Below are positions 1 through 5,495 of a stretch of 6,284 bases of DNA, piece by piece. Positions within the stretch are counted from its first letter, which is position 1, and each line of letters begins with the position of its first letter. The notes beneath the pieces were generated by a model. That model did not search any database. It was not told the DNA's origin and was given only the letters and a program-made list of their open reading frames with translations. Source of the DNA: CAZLIC01 sp964559535 (GTDB taxonomy: Bacteria > Pseudomonadota > Alphaproteobacteria > Rhodobacterales > Rhodobacteraceae); NCBI GenBank assembly GCA_964559535.1, contig CAZLIC010000140.1, positions 1 to 6,284 on the forward strand, read 5' to 3'. A program made the position numbers and the translations under genes.

Positions 1-4
1 CCAT
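1..4 (-). CDS. Probable start of a further minus-strand gene running off the left edge
   Basis: Only the ATG (complement of 2-4) and one following base are in the window, so nothing can be said about the product. The call rests on the purine-rich stretch GGAAGGGGAG on the minus strand (19 to 10), five bases before this ATG, and on position: it would start 45 bases after the cyclase stop on the same strand, a spacing typical of an operon or closely packed genes. It could also be a chance ATG after a purine run; the sequence to the left would decide. Confidence 0.4.
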
Positions 5-9
5 CGCAA

Positions 10-19
10 CTCCCCTTCC
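10..19 (-). promoter_or_regulatory. Strong ribosome binding site for the gene leaving the left edge
   Basis: On the minus strand this reads GGAAGGGGAG, complementary to the anti-Shine-Dalgarno sequence over its GGGGAG part, followed by TTGCG and ATG. It is the main evidence that a gene begins at the window edge. Confidence 0.45.
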
Positions 20-49
20 AGACACAGGTGTTGCAGTTCATTCTAGAGG

Positions 50-1876
50 CTAGACCCTGTTTAGATTTGTCCCATCGAAAGCGCCTGCAGGCGCAAGCCG
101 CAGGTTCGGCGGAAGGCGTTGGCCGGAGTCGATTCCCGCGGCCAGCAGCCCGGCACCGATGCGGTCGCGGTCGCCCGGATGGCGGAATGGCAGGCGGGCC
201 ATGTGGGACGCAAAAGAATAGGACGGGTTCACCGCGCGCAGGTCGGCCCAGACATGCCGCGCGGCGTCATCCTCGCCCAGGTGGCCCAGGGCGCTGGCAA
301 GCAGGGCACGGGACAAGTCGGTGCGCGGCGCAAGGCGGATGCGTTCACGGAACGTCTCGGCCGCCAAAGCATAGTCACCGGCCATCAGATGGCAGAAGCC
401 CTTGAAGTGCAGGTACTGCTGGGTGAACACGGGATCCAGGCGGATCGCCCGCTCCAGGAAGGGAATTCCCGCCAGCGGGTCGTCGAGGTAGGCGTGCACG
501 TGGCCCAGGGTGGCATAGGCCGCGGCGAGGTTGGGGTTCAGTTCCGCTGCCCGCCGCGCCTCGCGCAGCGCGGTATCCAGATCGGGAACATAGATGCTGG
601 CGATGGCGCGGGCATTGTGCGCCGTGGCCTCCTCGGGGTTGATCGCCAGCGCCTGGTCGGCAGCCGCAAAGGCGCGGCCCAGCGGATCGCGGTCGTTTGT
701 CCAGTTGTTTATGAACCCGACAGACCAGGCAATGCTGACGTAGGCGTGCGCCTCGGCATAGCTTGGGTCTGCGGCGACGGCCTGATCCAGAAGGGCCATC
801 GCGCGGCCCCATTCGGCCTTGCCATCGGCAGGCGACTGCAGCAGCCGGACCTGCACCTCGCGCGCACGCAAGAGCAGATCGTGGGCATCGAGCTTGGTTG
901 TGCCGCCTGTGGAGATGCGCTCGCGTTCGCCCGGCGCGAGTTTGACCTTCAGCGCGCCGACGATTTCGAACGTCACCTCGTCCTGCACGGCGAAGATATC
1001 GGTCAGCTCGCGGTCAAACCGTTCGGCCCAGACCTGGTGGCCGCTGCGGGCATCGACCAGTTGGGCGCTGATGCGCACGCGGTTGCCGGCGCGGCGGATC
1101 GAGCCTTCGACGACCGAGGTCACCCCCAGTTCGCGCCCCACCACGCGCACATCCTCGGCCCGGCCGCGCCACGCAAAGCTGGAATTGCGCGCCACCACCG
1201 TGAGGCCCGCCACCTTGGACAGGTCGGTGATGATGTCCTCGCTGATGCCGTCGGAGAAGTAGTCCTGCTCGGGGTCGCCCGACAGGTTGGCAAATGGCAG
1301 CACGGCAACCGCGGGCTTGTCGGCTTCGGCCTGCGGGACGGGCAGCGCGCGGTCGGGCCAGCACCAGACGCGCACCGGCAGGGCGATGTTCTTCAGGCTG
1401 CGCTCGCCCCCGTCGGTGAAGGCGACCCCAACCTTGCCGCGCACATGCACATGCACGGCATCCGACAGCAGGATGCCGCCCACCGGCGCCAGCGGCTCCA
1501 GCCGGGCGGCCACGTTCACGCCGTCGCCCAGCACATCATCGCCTTCCAGCACGATGTCGCCCAGGTTCACGCCGATGCGGAACCGCATGGGCGGCTTGCC
1601 CGCGCGGGCATCGTTGAAGGCGGCCATGGCCTGCTGGATGTCCAGCGCGGCCGCCACCGCCTCGACCGCGCTGGGGAATTCGGACAGGGCCCCGTCGCCG
1701 AGCGTCTTGAAGACACGGCCGCCGTGGCGGGTGACCGCGGGGTTGAAGATGTCGGCCCAGACTGTGCGCATGGCCAGAAGCGTGCCGGACTCGTCGGCGC
1801 CGACCAGCCGCGAGAACCCGGCGATGTCGGCGGCAAGGATCGCCGCAAGGCGGCGCTGCACCAGCGTGTCGGTCAT
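50..1876 (-). CDS. Class III adenylate/guanylate cyclase with TolB-like and TPR regions
   Basis: A 608-residue predicted nucleotide cyclase that would make cAMP (or cGMP). The N-terminal class III catalytic domain (about 8-170) shows the full active-site set by comparison with mammalian adenylyl cyclase: metal-binding D17 (ADIAGFSRL) and D61 (GDGALSEF), purine-selecting K57 and D114, and transition-state N121 and R125 (VNVAARLE). K57/D114 favours ATP. A TolB-like N-terminal domain follows (about 188-315, starting AVAVLPFANLSGD), then TPR-like helical repeats (about 350-555), which usually mediate protein contacts. No signal peptide or membrane segment is visible, so it is probably cytoplasmic. 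This three-part architecture is common in alphaproteobacteria; the sensed signal is unknown. I chose the start at 1876 because family members begin a few residues before QRRLAAILAADIAG; an in-frame ATG at 1909 would add 11 residues. Neither has a good ribosome binding site. It lies 108 bases after the PotF-like gene on the same strand and ends with TAG. Confidence 0.9.
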   Translation of the reverse strand: MTDTLVQRRLAAILAADIAGFSRLVGADESGTLLAMRTVWADIFNPAVTRHGGRVFKTLGDGALSEFPSAVEAVAAALDIQQAMAAFNDARAGKPPMRFRIGVNLGDIVLEGDDVLGDGVNVAARLEPLAPVGGILLSDAVHVHVRGKVGVAFTDGGERSLKNIALPVRVWCWPDRALPVPQAEADKPAVAVLPFANLSGDPEQDYFSDGISEDIITDLSKVAGLTVVARNSSFAWRGRAEDVRVVGRELGVTSVVEGSIRRAGNRVRISAQLVDARSGHQVWAERFDRELTDIFAVQDEVTFEIVGALKVKLAPGERERISTGGTTKLDAHDLLLRAREVQVRLLQSPADGKAEWGRAMALLDQAVAADPSYAEAHAYVSIAWSVGFINNWTNDRDPLGRAFAAADQALAINPEEATAHNARAIASIYVPDLDTALREARRAAELNPNLAAAYATLGHVHAYLDDPLAGIPFLERAIRLDPVFTQQYLHFKGFCHLMAGDYALAAETFRERIRLAPRTDLSRALLASALGHLGEDDAARHVWADLRAVNPSYSFASHMARLPFRHPGDRDRIGAGLLAAGIDSGQRLPPNLRLAPAGAFDGTNLNRV

Positions 1877-1936
1877 CGGCGGAAAGGGCCCCGGTCGGTC
1901 ATGGTCCATAGGTATGTGACCGAAGGCCCGCCGTCC

Positions 1937-1963
1937 ATGCCGCGCACATCAGATGTGCGGCAT
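1937..1963. repeat. Imperfect inverted repeat with a 17-bp perfect dyad, between binding-protein and cyclase genes
   Basis: The core CGCACATC-A-GATGTGCG (1943-1959) is a perfect dyad around a single central A. The symmetry extends by four more base pairs (1937-1940 with 1960-1963) if the bases 1941-1942 bulge out. It sits 21 bases after the stop of the PotF-like gene and 60 bases before the preferred cyclase start (27 before the alternative). No U-tract follows on the minus strand, so it is not a classic intrinsic terminator. As DNA it looks like a binding site for a dimeric regulator; as RNA it could form a hairpin after the binding-protein gene. Confidence 0.6.
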
Positions 1964-1984
1964 TCCGGTTACCCGCCGGTGCCG

Positions 1985-3094
1985 TTACCCACCCGTCATG
2001 ATCCGCTGCCAGGCCCGCGTGCGCGCCGTGTCATACTCGGGCGACACCGCCTCGGGCAGCCAGATGCGCGCCTTGACCGCGTCGTCAGGATAGATCGCGG
2101 GGTTCGACAACACCGCGGGGTCGACGAAGGGGTTCGCGGCGATGTTGGCATTGGCATAGGCCGTGTAGTTGGTGGCCGCGGCAATGACTTCGGGGCGCAT
2201 CATGAAGTCAAGGAAGGCATGGGCGTTGTCCTGGTTGGGCGCGTCGGCGGGGATGACGAAGGAATCGACCCACATGGTGCCGCCGGTTGCGGGCACGTGG
2301 TATTCCAGCGCCACGTCCAGCCCCGCCTCTTTCGCGCGGCTGGCCGACACGGCATAGTCACCCGCCCAGTTCGTGGTGACGCACAGCTGTTCGTTGGCCA
2401 GATTGGCGATGTAGGCGTTGTTGTCGAAGCTGGCGATGAAGGGGCGCACCCTGTCGAAGGCGGCGATGGCGGCTTCCAGGTCGGCCGGGTCCTGCGACAT
2501 GGGGTTCTTGCCCAGCCAGGCCAGCACCATGGGCATCACCGTGCCGGGGCTGTCCAGCATGTTGATGCCGCAGGCGGCCAGCTTTTCGGCAATGGCCGGG
2601 TCGAACAGGATGTCCAGCGTATCCACCGGGGCGCCCGGCGCCAGCGCATCCACCATGGTGCGGTTGATCGTCACGCCCGTGGTCCCCCACATGTAGGGGA
2701 TCGACAGCGCGTTGCCGGGGTCAAGGCTGGCCATGATCGCCATGATGGCGGGGTCAAGGTTGGCCATGTTGGGCAGTTTCGCCTTGTCCAGCGGGGCCAG
2801 GATGCCCGCGGCGGCAAAGCGCGGCAGGTTGCGGCCCGCGGTCACCACCACGTCATAGCCCGACTGGCCCGCCATCAGTTTCGCCTCGGCGGCCTCGGCG
2901 CTGTCGTAGTTGTCGTAGACGATCTCGATGCCGGTGGCGGCGGTGAAGTCGGCCAGCGTGGTTTCGCCGATGTAGTCAGCCCAGTTGTAGACGTTGACGC
3001 TGCCCGCGCCTTGCGCGCGGGCGCGGCGCGAAAGATACGGCATTGCCAGCGCCCCGGCCCCAAGGCCCAGCGCGTGACGGCGGTTCAGTTTCAT
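1985..3094 (-). CDS. potF: PotF-like periplasmic substrate-binding protein of a polyamine-type ABC transporter
   Basis: A 369-residue extracellular solute-binding protein that delivers a small ligand to an ABC importer. It aligns along its whole length with E. coli PotF (370 residues), including VYNWADYI (35-42), IPYMWGTTG (132-140), NWAGD (242-246), AYANAN (312-317) and RTRAW (358-362). Pocket residues of PotF kept here are W38, D40, Y41, W243, D246, D277 and Y313, with W275 in place of Phe. Three polyamine contacts are lost: Ser38 to A39, Ser85 to A86, Glu185 to T185. The ligand may thus not be putrescine. The N-terminus has NRRHAL, a hydrophobic stretch and ARA before Q28, suggesting a Tat-type signal peptide cleaved near residue 27. 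The start is firm: AGGGAGG lies five bases before the ATG. No permease or ATPase genes are in the window, so the transporter partners lie elsewhere or the protein is an orphan. Confidence 0.92.
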   Translation of the reverse strand: MKLNRRHALGLGAGALAMPYLSRRARAQGAGSVNVYNWADYIGETTLADFTAATGIEIVYDNYDSAEAAEAKLMAGQSGYDVVVTAGRNLPRFAAAGILAPLDKAKLPNMANLDPAIMAIMASLDPGNALSIPYMWGTTGVTINRTMVDALAPGAPVDTLDILFDPAIAEKLAACGINMLDSPGTVMPMVLAWLGKNPMSQDPADLEAAIAAFDRVRPFIASFDNNAYIANLANEQLCVTTNWAGDYAVSASRAKEAGLDVALEYHVPATGGTMWVDSFVIPADAPNQDNAHAFLDFMMRPEVIAAATNYTAYANANIAANPFVDPAVLSNPAIYPDDAVKARIWLPEAVSPEYDTARTRAWQRIMTGG

Positions 3095-3099
3095 GTTTG

Positions 3100-3106
3100 C
3101 CTCCCT
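3100..3106 (-). promoter_or_regulatory. Strong Shine-Dalgarno of the PotF-like gene
   Basis: On the minus strand AGGGAGG is followed by CAAAC and then the ATG at 3094. It fixes the start codon and suggests high translation, as is usual for abundant periplasmic binding proteins. The rest of the 100-base gap up to the cupin stop (3107-3194) shows only a small hairpin (CTTCC/GGAAG, 3128-3141) and no convincing promoter. Confidence 0.75.
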
Positions 3107-3194
3107 GGCAATGGCGGCCTTTGCGGCCTTCCTGCGGGAAGCCTAGCGCCCTGCAGCGCGTTCGGGCAACGATTCTGAATGGCCGGTCAACAGA

Positions 3195-3479
3195 CTACTT
3201 CAGTTCGACCTCGATGAAGGTCATCGGCAGGGCACCGTCGTTGACCACGTTGTGTTCCACGCCTTCCTTGCGGGTGTAGGCCGTGCCCGCCGGAACCATG
3301 ACCCGCCGCGTGCCGCCGCCGGGTTCTTTCAGCAGCATGGGACAGTCGGTGATGGCGGTGATGACATAGTCGTGCCCATGCCGGTGCCAGCCGGTTTCAG
3401 CACCGGGGGCAAAGTCGAACCGGGTGACGCGGACGCGGTCATCCTCGGCCAGCAGGGTGGCGGTGCAAGGGGGCCTCAT
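3195..3479 (-). CDS. Small single-domain cupin protein
   Basis: A 94-residue protein that is one cupin beta-barrel. Cupin motif 1 is represented by G30-W-H32-R-H34-G-H36-D, with three histidines able to bind a metal. Motif 2 is represented by VPAGTAYTRKEGVEHNVVN (62-80), where H76 would complete the site and N77 is typical. No partner domain or signal peptide is seen. Small cupins of this kind are usually cytoplasmic metal-dependent enzymes or small-molecule binders, and its reaction cannot be predicted. The open frame continues upstream to 3872, but the ATG at 3479 is chosen because the homologous domain begins there, GAAGGA lies six bases before it, and it overlaps the toxin stop as ATGA. 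It is thus the third gene of the toxin-antitoxin operon, and 100 bases precede the PotF-like gene downstream. Confidence 0.82.
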   Translation of the reverse strand: MRPPCTATLLAEDDRVRVTRFDFAPGAETGWHRHGHDYVITAITDCPMLLKEPGGGTRRVMVPAGTAYTRKEGVEHNVVNDGALPMTFIEVELK

Positions 3480-3793
3480 GGCAGATCCTTCAGGCGGCGT
3501 GCCAGATTGGCAGACTGGTGGGCGATGTCGATGATTCTGACCTCCGCGTCGGTCTCGATGAAGATGATGAAGTGCCGCCCGGACCTTGCCAACCGCATGT
3601 TGGCCCGGACATGACCCCCGATCACCATGCGACAGGGCTGGCTCGATACATTGCCCGAACACAGGCCGCGGCAGCGTTGTTCGATCTCGTCGAGATACTG
3701 GACGGCACGCGCGGAACCGAACCGTTCCACCGAGAACGCAAGGATGTCTTCGAACCGGGCGAGCGCATAGGGCGTGAAAGCAAGACGCTTCAT
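3476..3793 (-). CDS. parE: RelE/ParE-family toxin of a type II toxin-antitoxin module
   Basis: A 105-residue protein with the RelE/ParE fold: a first strand (KRLAFTP, 2-8), two helices (about 9-45, FEDILAF and ARAVQYLDEIEQR), then a strand-rich half with R55, R63, ANMRLAR (64-70), GRHFIIFIE (72-80) and VRIIDIAHQSAN (85-96), the usual ParE ending. ParE proteins inhibit DNA gyrase while RelE proteins cleave mRNA on the ribosome; the sequence looks more ParE-like but the target is not certain. It overlaps the antitoxin stop by ATGA and has no Shine-Dalgarno of its own, so its translation should depend on antitoxin translation, which helps keep toxin below antitoxin. Its own TGA overlaps the cupin start in the same way. 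No frameshift or truncation is seen, so it appears intact. Confidence 0.88.
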   Translation of the reverse strand: MKRLAFTPYALARFEDILAFSVERFGSARAVQYLDEIEQRCRGLCSGNVSSQPCRMVIGGHVRANMRLARSGRHFIIFIETDAEVRIIDIAHQSANLARRLKDLP

Positions 3794-4041
3794 GCCGACG
3801 CGAAGTATTTCTCTCGCAGTCGCTGGAAGGCTTCCTCGCCGTCAACCAGTTCGCCACGCTCGGCCTGGGCAAGGCCGATCATGATGCCTGACTTCACGTG
3901 CTCCCATTCCACTTCCTCTCGTTCCATCCGGCGCAGGGCTTCACGCAGGACTTCCGAGGCGTTCTGGTATGTCCCATCCAGAACCTTGCGGTCCACGAAA
4001 TCGGACAACTGGTCGGTCAGCACGACGTTGCGGGTGGGCAT
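3790..4041 (-). CDS. parD: ParD/CopG-type ribbon-helix-helix antitoxin
   Basis: An 83-residue antitoxin. The first half is a ribbon-helix-helix DNA-binding domain: beta strand RNVVLTD (4-10), helix A LSDFVDRKVLDG (12-23) and helix B ASEVLREALRRMER (28-41). The charged tail (42-83) should wrap and neutralise the ParE toxin encoded next. In this family the antitoxin dimer, alone or with toxin, represses its own promoter, and the perfect inverted repeat just upstream is the obvious operator candidate. The start at 4041 is supported by GAAGGAG eight bases before it. The gene begins 59 bases after the aminotransferase stop and its TGA overlaps the toxin ATG. Confidence 0.9.
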   Translation of the reverse strand: MPTRNVVLTDQLSDFVDRKVLDGTYQNASEVLREALRRMEREEVEWEHVKSGIMIGLAQAERGELVDGEEAFQRLREKYFASA

Positions 4042-4049
4042 GGCGGGTG

Positions 4050-4056
4050 CTCCTTC
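4050..4056 (-). promoter_or_regulatory. Antitoxin ribosome binding site, partly inside an inverted repeat
   Basis: On the minus strand GAAGGAG lies eight bases before the antitoxin ATG. Its first five bases (GAAGG, 4056-4052) are the end of the right arm of the 15-bp inverted repeat. They would be base-paired in any transcript that starts upstream of the repeat and free in one starting in or after the loop. Confidence 0.7.
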
Positions 4057-4088
4057 GGGTGTTGGCTGATTATGCCAACACCCGAAGG
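4052..4088. repeat. Perfect 15-bp inverted repeat, candidate TA operator and RNA hairpin
   Basis: Arms CCTTCGGGTGTTGGC (4052-4066) and GCCAACACCCGAAGG (4074-4088) are exact reverse complements separated by a 7-base AT-rich loop, TGATTAT. It fills most of the 59 bases between the aminotransferase stop and the antitoxin start. As DNA it overlaps the probable antitoxin promoter, the expected place for a ribbon-helix-helix operator. As RNA read through from the aminotransferase it would form a very stable hairpin. No U-tract follows, so a classic intrinsic terminator is not supported, though it might still reduce read-through or protect the upstream mRNA end. Confidence 0.85.
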
Positions 4089-4097
4089 CCCGTGCAA
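4069..4097 (-). promoter_or_regulatory. Probable promoter of the parD-parE-cupin operon
   Basis: On the minus strand an extended -10 element TGGCATAAT (4077 to 4069; CATAAT matches five of six consensus bases) sits in the loop of the inverted repeat. A weak -35, TTGCAC (4097 to 4092), lies 17 bases upstream, overlapping the region just after the aminotransferase stop. Transcription would start near 4062, giving a leader of about 20 bases that keeps the free ribosome binding site and lacks the hairpin's 5' arm. This is inferred from sequence only. Confidence 0.5.
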
Positions 4098-4100
4098 CGG

Positions 4101-5426
4101 TTACGCCAGCCGCTTCAGCACATCGGCCAGGGTGCCGATCAGGCGGTCGATCTCGGGTTTCGAGATGATGAGGGGTGGCGACATGGCGATGATGTCGCCG
4201 GTGGTGCGGATAAGGATGTTCTTGTCGTAGGCGTCGAGGAAGGCCCCGAAGGCGCGCTTCGTCGGTTCGCCCGCGATGGGGTCCAGCTCCACCGCGCCGA
4301 TCAGGCCGAGGTTGCGGATGTCGATCACCGCGGGCAGACCCTTCAGCGAATGCAGCGCGTCTTCCCAGTAGGGCGCGATCTCAGCGGCACGCTGGAACAG
4401 GCCCTCTTCCTTGTAGGTTTCCAGCGTGGCGATGCCCGCCGCCGAGGCGATCGGGTTGCCGCTGTAGGTATAGCCGTGGAACAGCTCGATCATGTGCTCG
4501 GCGCCCTGCATGAAGGCGTCGTGCACGGCGGCGGTGGTCAGAACCGCGCCCATGGGGATCACGCCGTTGGTCAGGCCCTTGGCCGTCGTCATCAGGTCGG
4601 GCATCACGTCGAAGTACTGCGCGGCAAACGGTGCACCAAGGCGGCCGAAACCGGTGATGACCTCGTCGAAGATCAAGAGGATGCCGTGCTTTGCGGTGAT
4701 CGCACGCAGGCGTTCCAGGTATCCCTTGGGCGGGATCAGTACGCCGGTGGACCCCGCCACCGGTTCCACGATCACCGCCGCCACCGTCTCGGCCCCGTGC
4801 AGGGCCACGATGCGTTCCAGCTCGTCCGCCAGGTTGGCGCCGTGTTCGGGCATGCCGCGTGTATGGGCATTCTGCCCCGGCAGGTGGGTGTGCGGCAGGT
4901 GGTCCACGCCGCCCAGAAGCGTGCCGAACATGCGGCGGTTGTTCACGATGCCGCCGACCGAGATGCCGCCGAAGTTCACCCCGTGATAGCCGCGCTCGCG
5001 CCCGATCAGCCGGGTGCGCGTGCCCTCGCCGCGGGCGCGGTGATAGGCGATGGCGATCTTCAGCGCGGTTTCCACCGACTCGGACCCCGAGTTGGTGAAG
5101 AACACATGCTCGATCCCCTTCGGCGCGATGCCGACCACGCGGTTGGCCAACTCGAACGCCAGCGGGTGGCCCATCTGGAAGGCGGGGGCATAGTCGAGTT
5201 CCGCCGCCTGTTTCTGGATGGCCGCGGTGATGCGGGGGCGGCAATGACCCGCGTTGCAGCACCACAGCCCCGCCGTGCCGTCCAGCACCTGCCGCCCGTC
5301 GCTGGTGGTGTAGTGCATGTCGCGCGCGCCCACGAACATGCGCGGGTTCTTCTTGAACTGCCGGTTCGCCGTGAACGGCATCCAGAACGCGTTCAGGTCG
5401 TTGGGCTTTGGGTGGTCGAGCGCCAT
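4101..5426 (-). CDS. Class III omega-amino acid (beta-alanine type) : pyruvate aminotransferase
   Basis: A 441-residue PLP-dependent aminotransferase of fold type I, class III, cytoplasmic. It aligns end to end with Pseudomonas omega-amino acid:pyruvate transaminase (about 449 residues), which moves the amino group of beta-alanine and related omega-amino acids to pyruvate. Visible landmarks are WMPFTANRQF (15-24) with the active-site Trp, GSES (114-117) for the PLP phosphate, RGYHG (145-149), IFDEVITGFGR (252-262) with D254, the Schiff-base lysine K283 in TTAKGLTNG, HGYTYSGNP (317-325), and R407 at the place of the carboxylate-binding arginine. A putrescine or other diamine substrate is the main alternative. 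AGAGG lies five bases before the ATG. The gene diverges from the RutR-like regulator across a 98-bp gap with a RutR-type box 40 bases upstream. This fits a role in handling beta-alanine from pyrimidine breakdown, which is inference. Confidence 0.9.
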   Translation of the reverse strand: MALDHPKPNDLNAFWMPFTANRQFKKNPRMFVGARDMHYTTSDGRQVLDGTAGLWCCNAGHCRPRITAAIQKQAAELDYAPAFQMGHPLAFELANRVVGIAPKGIEHVFFTNSGSESVETALKIAIAYHRARGEGTRTRLIGRERGYHGVNFGGISVGGIVNNRRMFGTLLGGVDHLPHTHLPGQNAHTRGMPEHGANLADELERIVALHGAETVAAVIVEPVAGSTGVLIPPKGYLERLRAITAKHGILLIFDEVITGFGRLGAPFAAQYFDVMPDLMTTAKGLTNGVIPMGAVLTTAAVHDAFMQGAEHMIELFHGYTYSGNPIASAAGIATLETYKEEGLFQRAAEIAPYWEDALHSLKGLPAVIDIRNLGLIGAVELDPIAGEPTKRAFGAFLDAYDKNILIRTTGDIIAMSPPLIISKPEIDRLIGTLADVLKRLA

Positions 5427-5431
5427 GGGTG

Positions 5432-5436
5432 CCTCT
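5432..5436 (-). promoter_or_regulatory. Ribosome binding site of the aminotransferase
   Basis: On the minus strand AGAGG is followed by CACCC and then the ATG at 5426. The spacing of five bases is short but usable, and no other in-frame start nearby fits the family N-terminus better. Confidence 0.5.
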
Positions 5437-5438
5437 GC

Positions 5439-5462
5439 GGGGAAGGAAGGGCGGGAAGGGGG
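5439..5462 (+). other. G-quadruplex-type motif in the divergent promoter region
   Basis: The plus strand has four G-runs (5439-5442, 5449-5451, 5453-5455, 5458-5462) with loops of 6, 1 and 2 bases, which meets the usual G3+N1-7 pattern. It lies between the RutR-type box and the aminotransferase start, on the strand that is template for the aminotransferase. G-rich tracts arise easily in high-GC genomes, so function is uncertain. Confidence 0.4.
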
Positions 5463-5465
5463 TGT

Positions 5466-5481
5466 TTGACCAAGCGGTCAA
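5466..5481. promoter_or_regulatory. RutR-type operator between the divergent aminotransferase and regulator genes
   Basis: TTGACCAAGCGGTCAA is a 16-bp dyad (TTGACC, four-base centre, GGTCAA). It differs from the E. coli RutR consensus TTGACCAnnTGGTCAA at one base only. It lies 39 bases from the aminotransferase start and 43 from the regulator start, almost in the middle of the 98-bp gap, and overlaps the regulator's probable -35. The encoded regulator is itself RutR-like, so site and protein support each other. Confidence 0.8.
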
Positions 5482-5495
5482 GACAAGGCTAACAT
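5466..5495 (+). promoter_or_regulatory. Probable promoter of the RutR-like regulator gene
   Basis: TTGACC (5466-5471, five of six -35 consensus bases) and TAACAT (5490-5495, four of six -10 bases) are separated by 18 bases. The -35 is the left half of the RutR-type operator, so a bound dimer would block polymerase and give negative autoregulation. The start codon follows 29 bases after the -10. Confidence 0.45.

Noticed and set aside
119..3178. A plus-strand open frame of 1019 codons antisense to the cyclase and the PotF-like gene
   Set aside because: It spans two well-supported minus-strand genes and their gap, its translation is rich in Arg, His, Gly and Ala with no recognisable domain, and such frames arise in high-GC DNA because stop codons are rare opposite well-used codons.
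3185..3190. A RutR half-site (TTGACC on the minus strand) upstream of the PotF-like gene
   Set aside because: No matching second half is present and a six-base match is expected by chance; as a -35 it has no good -10 at a suitable distance.
3195..3872. A 225-residue extended version of the cupin protein
   Set aside because: The added N-terminal part is the toxin gene read in another frame and has low-complexity character. The cupin domain, the GAAGGA ribosome site and the ATGA overlap all support the start at 3479.
4052..4088. The inverted repeat as a classic intrinsic terminator of the aminotransferase
   Set aside because: No U-tract follows the hairpin on the minus strand; the sequence goes straight into the antitoxin ribosome site. 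Partial attenuation cannot be excluded.
3969..5492. A plus-strand open frame of 507 codons antisense to the aminotransferase
   Set aside because: The opposite strand encodes a full-length transaminase with all catalytic motifs; the antisense translation has no motif and also runs through the inverted repeat and the promoter region.
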